Shown here piece by piece: positions 1 to 7,468 of a stretch of DNA of 64,000 nt. The DNA lies in contig JANQPQ010000049.1 in NCBI GenBank assembly GCA_028285445.1, forward strand, positions 1 through 64,000, in the 5' to 3' direction. The notes below the pieces were generated by a model. The model was not told the DNA's origin, searched no databases, and worked only from the letters and a program-made list of their open reading frames with translations. This stretch comes from Cyclobacteriaceae bacterium (lineage in GTDB: Bacteria; Bacteroidota; Bacteroidia; Cytophagales; Cyclobacteriaceae). The translations under genes and the position numbers were made by a program. Positions within the stretch are counted from its first letter, which is position 1; the number at the start of each line of letters is the position of its first letter.

Positions 1-116
1 TTTGACGGCAGCGTTTTCAAGGTGTAAACACCTGCTACAATGGACACAACAGCTACTAACACTTCGCTGCTTCCATTTTTCAGATTCTTAGTCAAATCCT
101 TCTTTTCGAATTTCAT
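1..116 (-). CDS. Small membrane protein, partial (runs off left edge)
   Basis: An ATG at 116 opens a reading frame that continues past the window edge, giving 38 visible residues. It has a charged N-terminus (MKFEKKDLTKNLKNGSSE) followed by a hydrophobic stretch (VLVAVVSIVAGVY) that looks like a single membrane segment. It lies 26 bases after the preceding gene of the same strand and so is probably the fifth gene of the leftward operon that begins at 3,104. The family is not recognised. A basic head plus one membrane helix is the same build as its neighbours. Confidence 0.6.
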   Translation of the reverse strand, partial: MKFEKKDLTKNLKNGSSEVLVAVVSIVAGVYTLKTLPS

Positions 117-142
117 AATTGAAAGTGTTGTTATTGAATGAA

Positions 143-547
143 TTACAATTGAATAGTGGGTACTGCCTTTTTCTTAGATTTCCCCTTGTTTCCTTTTTTG
201 TTTTTGGGCTTGGTTTTAGTTGGTTCCGGGCCGTTTAAAGCTGGAGCCTCCTTCTTTTTGCCCCTACCTGACAATCCGAAGGCGGCCCCTAGCAATAGAA
301 TTATCGGTAAGACTCCCTTGAATCCAGCTTTCAATGGTTGTTGATCTTTTGTTGCTAAGGTCTTGGTGAGATTGATGTTTGCTTCAGGTTCGGGCGTTTG
401 AGCTGGTTTTCTCTTGTGCATCTTTTCTTGCTCCATCAATTTATGCTTGCGAAGCACTGATAGCCGAGTCTTCTTCTTGCGTCGTTTGTCTTGCCCTGAC
501 CGGCCTCGGCCCTTTGAATTGCATTGTTGTGAAACTGCGATTTGCAT
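143..547 (-). CDS. Very basic small protein with one membrane segment
   Basis: This 134-residue protein is rich in lysine and arginine. It has a basic N-terminal third with an RRKKK cluster near residues 22-26, one hydrophobic segment near residues 77-92 (GVLPIILLLGAAFGLSG), and a lysine-rich tail. The gene starts two bases after the stop of the upstream gene, so the two are almost certainly cotranscribed. No family is recognised. A short protein with one helix between positive arms could bind nucleic acid on one side of a membrane, as small virion membrane proteins do, but that is inference from composition and context. Confidence 0.7.
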   Translation of the reverse strand: MQIAVSQQCNSKGRGRSGQDKRRKKKTRLSVLRKHKLMEQEKMHKRKPAQTPEPEANINLTKTLATKDQQPLKAGFKGVLPIILLLGAAFGLSGRGKKKEAPALNGPEPTKTKPKNKKGNKGKSKKKAVPTIQL

Positions 548-549
548 AA

Positions 550-2385
550 CTAGGACTTGCTTTTTTTACTTGCTAGAACTGCTGCCGTACCTATTCCAAC
601 TGTGGCAAGACCTGCTGCAATTAGCAATCCCGTCTTATTCGACTGTGGCTTTTGCGTATCCTTGCTGGTGGTCAGCACCTTGAGTTTGGTTGTTCCCTCC
701 TTGGGTGTTGTGGTAGTTTTCTTAGTGGTTGTCTTGTTGGTAGTGGGCTTGTTTACTACCCCCGCTGGACGATGAGGCTTTACATTCACCACCGGCCTAA
801 TAACTGTGGGCTTGGTTGGCTTCTTCGTCTTGTCCTTCTTAACTGCCTTAACTGTTTGAGCAGCTGGCACCGCCACATCTCTAAGAAGTGTGATAACCTT
901 AACCACTAATGGTGTTGCTGGAGCAACGGCGGCTGGCAGTGCGGGGCCAGCGCCGAGGCCTCTCAAGCTACGGTTTTTACGAGTGCCTTTATTCCAACCC
1001 TTCATAATGGCAGTCCGTAGCTTGTCCTCCTTGCCCTGAATGGTCTTGAAAATCTTCTTTACATTATTAAGCTTGGACACGAACTTGATGTGTTGACCCC
1101 TGGACAAGCCCTTCCTTCGAGCTTCCTCGGCAGTCCAATACCCATAACCAAGCTTTTCCGCAGCTCTGAACAGGTTCAAACTAAAGAAAGTGAGCATGGC
1201 TGCTCTAACTGCTATGGTAACAGGGTTGAACCTAACAATGGCCTTACCAACTTTCTTCAAAGTCCTACCGGTGGCCTTCACTAGCCCTTTCACACCCCTC
1301 TTCTTGACGATCTTAACAGCCTTGATAGGGAGTCTAACAGGGGCTGTCACTACTCGGCCCACCTTCTGGAAGGTGCGCTTCAGCTTCTTGAAAAAACCAT
1401 CAAGGCCACTTAAACCCTCCGTTTCTGCTAAGTCGTCTAGTATTCTGTTCCTTACTTCAGCATCATCAAAGTTGTTGATGAGAAGCTCAAGTCTTGCTAG
1501 AAACTGCTGTGGGTCTTCCTCACCTTGAACACTAAGAGGATTGCCTTCAACAATCTTCTTTGTATTTATTAAGTGCTGTTTAATGGCCCTTAGAAAGCCA
1601 TCTTCCAACATCTTGTGGCCCTGAATTAAATCATCAACAGTTTCGCCCAGGCCCGAAAGTGCTACCTGATCTGCTAGACCTTCGAGGCCATCAAATTCAA
1701 CACCAAAGGTGGCGTTGTTGATCTGGCCAGCCAGTGAGGTTGTAATACCTCCATTAATAGTGCTTGGATCAATACCGTTGAGAAGTTGAATAGGCATTTT
1801 CATAAAGTGATCGTGTTTTTGCGAAAATGGAACTTCGTAATCGAACCGATCCACAACCGGATCAATGACTACATACTTGTGTCGCGACTTAACAACCTTT
1901 GCGGTCTGGTTCAGGGGTACAATGACATACACATGCTGCCAATCACCCTTGTATTTGGTCATTCGGAAAGCATGTGTAATGCCAAGGTTTGTAAGTATGG
2001 ATGAAATGAATATTGAGTAGCAGTCGCAGTCTACTCCTGACCTTCTATTCTTCCATGTCCTGGCTGGCTCACGTAGCTGCTCGACACCCGCCTTATCCCT
2101 TTTGTATTGCACATGGTTATAGAGAAAGTCCCAAATGTTTTTGGCTGTTCCAGGTATAGAGCCAGCCTGCAACAGCTTTGAAATGTCTTTAGTTTGGTTC
2201 AAGGTGCCCTTAACAACCTTTTCCATTTGCGCGAGAGTATCAAATACGCCGCCCTCCATAAGGATTGGATCGGTGCCTTTCAATTGTGTTGTTGGGAAAA
2301 GGTGATCGAACCCTACACCGCTATTGATTTGGCGCTTGCCGTTGGCCACTAAGCCTAATCCCGATATGGTGCTTTGCAGGATCAC
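550..2385 (-). CDS. Transglutaminase-like protein with C-terminal membrane anchor
   Basis: This is a 611-residue protein. Residues about 80-185 resemble a transglutaminase-like cysteine protease core: a cysteine in the GVDCDC motif (C120), a histidine in WQHVYV (H151) and an aspartate in VVIDPV (D175) fit the Cys-His-Asp triad. The middle (about 330-480) is strongly basic. A threonine/lysine-rich linker follows, then a hydrophobic segment near residues 583-602 (LLIAAGLATVGIGTAAVLA) and a short basic tail. Its ATG overlaps the stop of the upstream gene by four bases, so translation is probably coupled. It could be a virion or cell-envelope processing enzyme. The fold assignment is fairly good; the role is not known. 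Confidence 0.7.
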   Translation of the reverse strand: MILQSTISGLGLVANGKRQINSGVGFDHLFPTTQLKGTDPILMEGGVFDTLAQMEKVVKGTLNQTKDISKLLQAGSIPGTAKNIWDFLYNHVQYKRDKAGVEQLREPARTWKNRRSGVDCDCYSIFISSILTNLGITHAFRMTKYKGDWQHVYVIVPLNQTAKVVKSRHKYVVIDPVVDRFDYEVPFSQKHDHFMKMPIQLLNGIDPSTINGGITTSLAGQINNATFGVEFDGLEGLADQVALSGLGETVDDLIQGHKMLEDGFLRAIKQHLINTKKIVEGNPLSVQGEEDPQQFLARLELLINNFDDAEVRNRILDDLAETEGLSGLDGFFKKLKRTFQKVGRVVTAPVRLPIKAVKIVKKRGVKGLVKATGRTLKKVGKAIVRFNPVTIAVRAAMLTFFSLNLFRAAEKLGYGYWTAEEARRKGLSRGQHIKFVSKLNNVKKIFKTIQGKEDKLRTAIMKGWNKGTRKNRSLRGLGAGPALPAAVAPATPLVVKVITLLRDVAVPAAQTVKAVKKDKTKKPTKPTVIRPVVNVKPHRPAGVVNKPTTNKTTTKKTTTTPKEGTTKLKVLTTSKDTQKPQSNKTGLLIAAGLATVGIGTAAVLASKKSKS

Positions 2386-2852
2386 TTCTTTCTAAAGGCC
2401 TCAATGATTTGTTCGTGCTCAATCTTGGCTCCTCCAACAACAACTTCAGTCTGCACCCTGAGCTTGGGAGCAGCTCCGGTGTTAATGAAGTTTGCTAGAG
2501 AGTCAAGTATCCCGAATCTCTTGGTCTGGATTGTGGGGGTAATGCGAATTGGAGTTGACCCATTTGGTCTAATGGTAAAGGCATCGGGGTTTTCGCTAGT
2601 GCTGCCAATCAGAACCCATTGGTTGAGATTAGATTTGAATAGCCTAACTACTAAGGATTCAATCTTCATCTCAACATTTGTTGGATTGAAGAATTCTAGT
2701 GTGAGGGGAATCGTAACTACTCCCTTCCGGACTGTTGGGAGTTTGAAACCAGTAATGCGATAATCTAGCTTGTCTGCGAATGACTTCACCTGAAGCGCAT
2801 TCCAGCCGAGTAATGCAATGGCACCAATACCAAATAATAGTAGTGCTCTCAT
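2382..2852 (-). CDS. LEA14/WHy-like membrane-anchored protein
   Basis: This 156-residue protein begins with a hydrophobic segment (LLLFGIGAIALLGWNAL) that would act as an uncleaved anchor. The rest is a beta-rich domain with the pattern LEFFNPTNVEMKIESLVVRL, which resembles the NPN region of LEA14/WHy domains. Those domains are immunoglobulin-like and often sit near membranes. The gene lies three bases after the 82-residue membrane protein gene and overlaps the transglutaminase-like gene by four bases. The similarity to LEA14 is by pattern only. Confidence 0.6.
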   Translation of the reverse strand: MRALLLFGIGAIALLGWNALQVKSFADKLDYRITGFKLPTVRKGVVTIPLTLEFFNPTNVEMKIESLVVRLFKSNLNQWVLIGSTSENPDAFTIRPNGSTPIRITPTIQTKRFGILDSLANFINTGAAPKLRVQTEVVVGGAKIEHEQIIEAFRKK

Positions 2853-2855
2853 TGC

Positions 2856-3104
2856 TTAAGTTCCCTTAGGTTTGATTAATCCAACTTTCTTGAAAAACCA
2901 TTCGACTATCACCTTCACAAATAATGAGGTGGTACCAGCGATGGAGGCGTAGAAAACCACGTCTAATGTATGCCCCCAGGTGATGTTGGTAAGGGTGAAA
3001 GCTGTTAGTGACGATGGTAAGTGAAGGGGTGGGCTAATGATTCCGAATAGGAAGGCTAGGAGGTTTGATTTTCCCGAGATCGCGGGGCCAATTTGAAATG
3101 CCAT
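2856..3104 (-). CDS. Small protein with two membrane segments
   Basis: This is an 82-residue protein with a hydrophobic stretch near residues 14-28 (LLAFLFGIISPPLHL) and a second near residues 49-68 (VVFYASIAGTTSLFVKVIVE), ending in a basic tail. It is the first gene of the tightly packed leftward operon (3,104 down past position 1), and its promoter should lie in the intergenic region 3,105-3,298. The family is not recognised. Confidence 0.6.
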   Translation of the reverse strand: MAFQIGPAISGKSNLLAFLFGIISPPLHLPSSLTAFTLTNITWGHTLDVVFYASIAGTTSLFVKVIVEWFFKKVGLIKPKGT

Positions 3105-3170
3105 TAAGTGAGTTTTAGTGTGAGAAATTTCGATCTATGGCAGCCAAAATAGGCCAGTGATTAAGCTGTG

Positions 3171-3189
3171 ACCAACAACAAATGTTGGT
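3171..3189. repeat. Inverted repeat in divergent intergenic region
   Basis: ACCAACA and TGTTGGT form seven-base-pair arms around a five-base loop. The site lies between the leftward membrane-protein operon and the rightward HTH gene. It could be an operator, or a weak rightward terminator since five T residues follow, though nothing reads into it from the left on that strand. Confidence 0.45.
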
Positions 3190-3191
3190 TT

Positions 3192-3249
3192 TTAGGAACT
3201 TTCGGGAATCATCGGGAATTTCGGGGAAATAGCGTGATTTACAGGGAAT
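3192..3249. promoter_or_regulatory. Phased TCGGGAAT-type direct repeats (operator or iteron candidate)
   Basis: Related units begin at about 3,192 (TTAGGAACTT), 3,202 (TCGGGAATCA), 3,212 (TCGGGAATTT) and 3,221 (TCGGGGAAAT), a spacing of nine to ten bases, or one helical turn. A further CAGGGAAT sits at 3,242-3,249. They lie just upstream of the small HTH gene and between divergent transcription units. Such arrays are typical of operators bound cooperatively or of replication iterons. Confidence 0.5.
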
Positions 3250-3298
3250 TGCTATTTCAGAATGTTGTATATTTAAGAGAAGATTGAATTTTACTGAT

Positions 3299-3469
3299 AT
3301 GGTAAATAAGGAAATAAGATACCCTATCACTAGAAGAGAGCTTGCAGATATTTATGGGGTTGGTAAGAACTACATCACCCTAATGCTGGAGAGAATCGGC
3401 ATTCCCAAATACTCTAAAATCCTTCCAACAGACGTTGAATTAATTAAGCAGAGATACGGGCAGCCTTAA
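3299..3469 (+). CDS. Small helix-turn-helix DNA-binding protein
   Basis: This is a 56-residue protein, counted from ATG at 3,299; an in-frame ATG-less extension upstream is less likely. It has the form of a compact helix-turn-helix: ITRRELADIYGVGKNYITLM followed by LERIGIPKYSKILPTDVELI. This resembles the DNA-binding part of small phage regulators and excisionase-like proteins. It is the only rightward gene in the leftward left arm and follows the phased repeats, so it may be the element's repressor or excisionase. Its target is not known. Confidence 0.6.
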   Translation: MVNKEIRYPITRRELADIYGVGKNYITLMLERIGIPKYSKILPTDVELIKQRYGQP

Positions 3470-3481
3470 GGTCACCAACTC

Positions 3482-4459
3482 TTACCACCTTTTGAAATAT
3501 TTCTTCATTACCCACCCCTCCTGGTGTACATGTAATTGGTAATCTACATAAGCGACCTTAATCCACTTCTTATACTTCTTACCATCTTCTGGCTCAAGAA
3601 CTCGCACTTCCTGACCCTTCTTTACCGTAGCTAGTGCAACTGATTTTGTCGTTGGCCTTTTCCGAAGCTTCGTGTTAATTTGGCAAAATCTAATTCGAGA
3701 TACGTTAATGGAATCAAATAGCTCCCCCAGCTCCTGCAATTCCGCCCTTAGGGAATCCAATTCCATTGTTTGAATTTTGTTCTCCTCGGAAATCTTCTCA
3801 ATTTTTTTGCCCCCAATAAGGGAGTCAACCATTTGAATTGCGAAAAACACAAACGCAAACACTAAGCTGAGGTTAAGGGGATTCTTTGGTACGGGACTAG
3901 TTGGGTCTGTGTGGTAGTTCACGTTTTCCCGCAGGTTTTGCAGAAGTGTTGCAAACTCAAAATCAGGGTTTCCCAGCGATTCAGCGCCATTTTTCTCCTT
4001 TATGAAGCCGACAAGCGCATCAACTCCAAACAAATCACCTCTTAGACTACCTGAAATTGCTTCCCATTGTAGTCTTATTGCCTGACTCTCCTCCCATAAA
4101 GTTGAAAGGTTGGTATTCCATGTAGCGCTGGCCTTAGAGGCTCGAGTAGCACTACGTGTTAGTTCCTCTAAAACGGATGAATAGTTTGCTGGCACCGCTA
4201 TGGCTGTAAACTGATTTCGGAGTACTTGCATTTTGGCCTTCTCCGCTGCCAAAGACTGCTTAAGCAATCTCCCGATATCTGCCATTCGGTCCACTTCCGC
4301 TGAAACGGCGGTTCCGGCAGAGGCGATTTGGTTGATCTGTCGTTGAAAGGCAGCCTGCGAAGTCTTCAGGTCATCAAGAACTGATTTTTGATGAAGCACA
4401 AACCGTTCTACTACAGATTGGGTACGAGCAAATTGCTCAAGGTATTCGACAAGCTTCAT
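3482..4459 (-). CDS. Coiled-coil membrane protein with C-terminal SH3-like domain
   Basis: I place the start at ATG 4,459 (325 residues), because a longer reading would begin at a TTG inside the terminator hairpin at 4,496-4,529. The N-terminal half is long alpha-helical sequence, and a hydrophobic segment (LSLVFAFVFFAIQMVDSLI) lies near residues 200-218. A short coiled coil then precedes a C-terminal domain (VKKGQEVRVLEPE, KKWIKVAYVD, GWVMKKYFKRW) with the pattern of a bacterial SH3 domain. SH3b domains usually bind peptidoglycan or peptides. The gene ends 12 bases from the convergent HTH gene. Confidence 0.6.
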   Translation of the reverse strand: MKLVEYLEQFARTQSVVERFVLHQKSVLDDLKTSQAAFQRQINQIASAGTAVSAEVDRMADIGRLLKQSLAAEKAKMQVLRNQFTAIAVPANYSSVLEELTRSATRASKASATWNTNLSTLWEESQAIRLQWEAISGSLRGDLFGVDALVGFIKEKNGAESLGNPDFEFATLLQNLRENVNYHTDPTSPVPKNPLNLSLVFAFVFFAIQMVDSLIGGKKIEKISEENKIQTMELDSLRAELQELGELFDSINVSRIRFCQINTKLRKRPTTKSVALATVKKGQEVRVLEPEDGKKYKKWIKVAYVDYQLHVHQEGWVMKKYFKRW

Positions 4460-4495
4460 GGATAGTTTGTATCTTCTAATGATCTTCCGAGAAAC

Positions 4496-4529
4496 AAAAG
4501 CCTCCAAGGGCAATTCCTTGCAGGCTTTT
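4496..4529. terminator. Hairpin terminator, probably bidirectional in form
   Basis: AAAAGCCT-C-CAAGG and CCTTG-C-AGGCTTTT form a 13-base-pair stem with one C/C mismatch and a six-base loop, flanked by A and T runs on both sides. It lies between the two leftward coiled-coil genes and would end transcripts of the upstream one (4,574-5,644). Confidence 0.7.
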
Positions 4530-4573
4530 CATTGATTGTAAGTAATTAACTGGTTTTACCGAAGATAGGAAAT

Positions 4574-5644
4574 TTATGGAGTTTGATAAAGTATTACGTT
4601 TTGACGACCAACCTCAATGAAAGGTAAGGCTCTTCCATCCACTTTAATATCACCCAGCTTCTCTAATTCACCGTAGACTGCATCAGCGGTTGACCTTCCG
4701 GATAAGGCATCAATAACTAACATGAAACCATTTATAGTGCTATAATCTCTGACTATATAAATGTCATCTATCCACTTTGGCTGGGGAAGTTTTCGATATT
4801 CATCTTCAAAAACTGCTTTTGCCGACCACACATGGGACCATTGTCCCCTAGTTAGTATGATAATATGCTCATTTTCCACATCCCTCTCATTAATCCGTAG
4901 TATGCTCAAATAAAAGTGCGGCGGCGCAGAGGGGCCTATTATGGTATCTGGTTCATCACTGGCCGGTATTGCAGCATCCTGATCTCTTTTCGCCTTTACA
5001 CTCGCTATCTCATCGGCTTGTTTTCGGATTGCCCGGTCAGCTAGTTGAAGATTTTGATTCACAGTATCAATAGTGAAATTTAAATCAGCTATTTTACGGT
5101 CAATCAAATCTGATTGCACCCTAATATTTTTTCGAATTTCATAGAAATCCGAATCATACTGGTTTATCCTAGTAGCTAATTCAGTCCATTTCTTATCTAA
5201 TAAATTCTCCCAATGCTCCAAATCATTTTCCGCTATGGCTGTATTGACTTTTAGTTTTACCACCAGCGTTTCGGCTAAATCAATATTATCTTTTAGGCGA
5301 CCGAATTGGTCATTCAGCATATGAACTTTACTATTTAACTCACTCTCCAGGTGAGCCGTAAGTCTTTGTTCAAGGCGTGATCTTACACCTTCCTCTATGC
5401 TAGCAAGACCAAAAAATCCCAAAATGCCTAAGATTGAGGTTGCTATTGAAATAATAAATATCCAAAAGGCTCTATTCCTCCTCACGGACTCTTCCTTTTG
5501 TTCATATTGATGAAGCCTTATCCTGTCTTGCAATTCAAGTAACCTTGAATCCAGCATGGATTTTGATTCTACTTTAAGCGCCTCCTGGTACTCTCTGAGA
5601 TTCGAATTGAACTCATCAGCAATTTTCCTATTTTCGTCGGCCAT
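4574..5644 (-). CDS. Membrane coiled-coil protein of unknown function
   Basis: From ATG 5,644 the protein has 356 residues; a longer form would need a TTG start. An N-terminal helix (about 1-55) is followed by one strong membrane segment (FWIFIISIATSILGILGFFG, about 60-79). A coiled coil runs to about residue 225, with repeated heptad-like sequence. A C-terminal globular part from about 240 to the end has alpha/beta character (FYLSILRINERD, GFMLVIDALSG, LPFIEVG). No family is recognised. A membrane anchor, a coiled coil and a small terminal domain suggest a sensor or scaffold. Confidence 0.6.
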   Translation of the reverse strand: MADENRKIADEFNSNLREYQEALKVESKSMLDSRLLELQDRIRLHQYEQKEESVRRNRAFWIFIISIATSILGILGFFGLASIEEGVRSRLEQRLTAHLESELNSKVHMLNDQFGRLKDNIDLAETLVVKLKVNTAIAENDLEHWENLLDKKWTELATRINQYDSDFYEIRKNIRVQSDLIDRKIADLNFTIDTVNQNLQLADRAIRKQADEIASVKAKRDQDAAIPASDEPDTIIGPSAPPHFYLSILRINERDVENEHIIILTRGQWSHVWSAKAVFEDEYRKLPQPKWIDDIYIVRDYSTINGFMLVIDALSGRSTADAVYGELEKLGDIKVDGRALPFIEVGRQNVILYQTP

Positions 5645-5811
5645 TACTTTTATTTTAGGGTGATTCAAATCTAACCAATGACCGTAACTATCTGTATTTT
5701 AGATAGGTAGAAATACTTAGTCTAGGTGTGCGGGATATACGTATTAGACCGTCGGCCCTCCTTTAATGCAAATTTCCCTTATTTTAGTTTGTCCAAGACC
5801 ACGCAACAACA

Positions 5812-6564
5812 ATGTGTTACGATGCTGCTTTCGGCACCTTTGAGCCGAAGACCTACGTTGACAGATTTCACGCCGAATTCCATAATGGCCAACAGCCGAT
5901 ACCATTTTATCACACCACCGGCTTCGACCACTTCGAGATACCAGTGATAACTGGGGAAGATCCTGGGCATATCCAGCTATATAGTTGGGGGCTAATCCCC
6001 TTCTGGGCCAAGGACCCTGCTGACGCTGAGAAGCGCCGTAGGCAAGGACTCAATGCCAGGGGTGAAGAGATGTTTGAAAAGCCTTTCTTCAAAGAGGCCG
6101 CTGCCAACAGACGTTGCCTAATATTGATGGACGGATTCTTTGAACACCATCACGCACATGGAATGACATTTCCCTACCATATTAGAATGAAAAGCCACGA
6201 GCCTTTCGCGGTAGCTGGTATCTGGCAAAAATGGAAAGACCGACAGCATGACATCGAACGATATACAGTCGCGCTTCTGACCACCGATGCAAACCCAATG
6301 ATGGCACACATACACAACCAGCCTAAATTTAGTAAGGAACCGAGGATGCCGGTGATACTACCCCAAGAACTGGAATCTACCTGGATCAAAGAGGGCTTGA
6401 GCAAGGAGGAAATCACTGACATGGTAAAGCCCTTCGATGAGAGCCTAATGGAGTCGTTTACAGTACCGAGGTTGAAAGGCAAAGTTGCTGTAGGCAACAA
6501 ACCAGAAGCTATGCAACAACATTGTTATCCTGAATTAGAGTCAGAGCAGGGTAGCTTGTTTTAA
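5812..6564 (+). CDS. SRAP-domain protein (YedK/HMCES-like)
   Basis: This 250-residue protein fits the SOS-response-associated peptidase (SRAP) family, whose members form a covalent DNA-protein crosslink with abasic sites in single-stranded DNA through Cys2. The key features are visible: MCYD with Cys2 directly after Met, SWGLIPFWA, the LNARGE motif with asparagine and arginine, ILMDGFFEHH carrying the active-site glutamate, and PRMPVIL near the C-terminal third. Usual family length is 220-250 residues. It is followed after 17 bases by a rightward gene and is likely cotranscribed with it. Phages and islands often carry SRAP genes. Confidence 0.9.
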   Translation: MCYDAAFGTFEPKTYVDRFHAEFHNGQQPIPFYHTTGFDHFEIPVITGEDPGHIQLYSWGLIPFWAKDPADAEKRRRQGLNARGEEMFEKPFFKEAAANRRCLILMDGFFEHHHAHGMTFPYHIRMKSHEPFAVAGIWQKWKDRQHDIERYTVALLTTDANPMMAHIHNQPKFSKEPRMPVILPQELESTWIKEGLSKEEITDMVKPFDESLMESFTVPRLKGKVAVGNKPEAMQQHCYPELESEQGSLF

Positions 6565-6581
6565 ACTCAATTGACTTCAGG

Positions 6582-7442
6582 ATGAAAAGTCGACTTGCAA
6601 TAACTCAAGATAAACACTTTAAAGAGGTTGGGTCAATTTCAGATGATGATGCGGCTATCCTTAGAGCCTATGTAAAGGACCTATATACCTACAGCAAACT
6701 GCAGAAGTTGTATCGAATGGTAGTTGCCAACTTTGGCGATTATTACAAATTGATCACCAGACTTGCTAATGTCCCATCAGCTGAGCTGGATTTAGGGAGG
6801 AAGTATCTTGACGAGGTGAATTTTGAAGCTGACCGGCTCTTGATTAATTATTTCACTGTTTTCAGGAGTTACTCAGATCACTCAGAACGAATTCTCAAGA
6901 AATACTTCGGAGCTACTTCAGAGGAATATGGAAAATATGATACAGAGACTAGCAGAGTTTATGACAGCAGTTTCGGCTACAGATTGATTTACAAGCTGCG
7001 GAATTATACTCAACATTGTGAAATGCCGGTTGGCCATTTAAATTTCGTTACCGATCGGACGGTTAAGCCGGAGGAAATGATTGGGGCCTTTCAGTTGATT
7101 CTTGACAGAGACCAACTGCTTAAGGACTATAATGGGTGGGGATCAACCAAAAAGGATATTGAATTACAAAATGAGCGCTTCGACCTACATTCGCTAGTTA
7201 AAGACTCCATCTCCGGCATAAGGCACATTGATAATGTTGTTGATGAGCTTTTTAAACCGAAGATTTTACAAATTGAATCGGCAATTGAAAGGCATTTTCC
7301 TGTTGTGGACTATGATAGGTATGGATACTGTATATTTTCGGAAGCTAAAGACACAGGCCCTACAATAGATGTGAGCTTACAATACATTCCAGTTGAATGC
7401 CTTGCGTTCAAGAATAAAAAAAGTGATTTCTTTAAATCCTGA
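6582..7442 (+). CDS. Unknown protein with an HEPN-like RxxxxH motif
   Basis: This is a 286-residue, mostly helical protein with no recognised family. The sequence IYKLRNYTQHCEMP contains R140-N-Y-T-Q-H145, which matches the R-x(4-6)-H motif of HEPN ribonucleases, including the frequent Asn after Arg. A second region near residues 200-225 (ISGIRHIDNVVDEL) is helical. It follows the SRAP gene by 17 bases on the same strand. HEPN proteins are common toxins and antiviral nucleases, but a single short motif is weak evidence. Confidence 0.6.
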   Translation: MKSRLAITQDKHFKEVGSISDDDAAILRAYVKDLYTYSKLQKLYRMVVANFGDYYKLITRLANVPSAELDLGRKYLDEVNFEADRLLINYFTVFRSYSDHSERILKKYFGATSEEYGKYDTETSRVYDSSFGYRLIYKLRNYTQHCEMPVGHLNFVTDRTVKPEEMIGAFQLILDRDQLLKDYNGWGSTKKDIELQNERFDLHSLVKDSISGIRHIDNVVDELFKPKILQIESAIERHFPVVDYDRYGYCIFSEAKDTGPTIDVSLQYIPVECLAFKNKKSDFFKS

Positions 7443-7468
7443 ATTACCTTAATGAGGCAATTCAGGAT
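7436..7468. terminator. Perfect 10-bp inverted repeat between convergent genes
   Basis: ATCCTGAATT (7,436-7,445) and AATTCAGGAT (7,459-7,468) are perfectly complementary around a 13-base loop. The arms cover the end of the rightward gene and reach into the last codons of the leftward gene, so one hairpin could end both transcripts. No strong T-run follows either arm. Confidence 0.5.

Noticed and set aside
4460-4513. N-terminal extension of the SH3-like coiled-coil protein
   Set aside because: The start is TTG and lies inside a strong hairpin terminator of the upstream gene.
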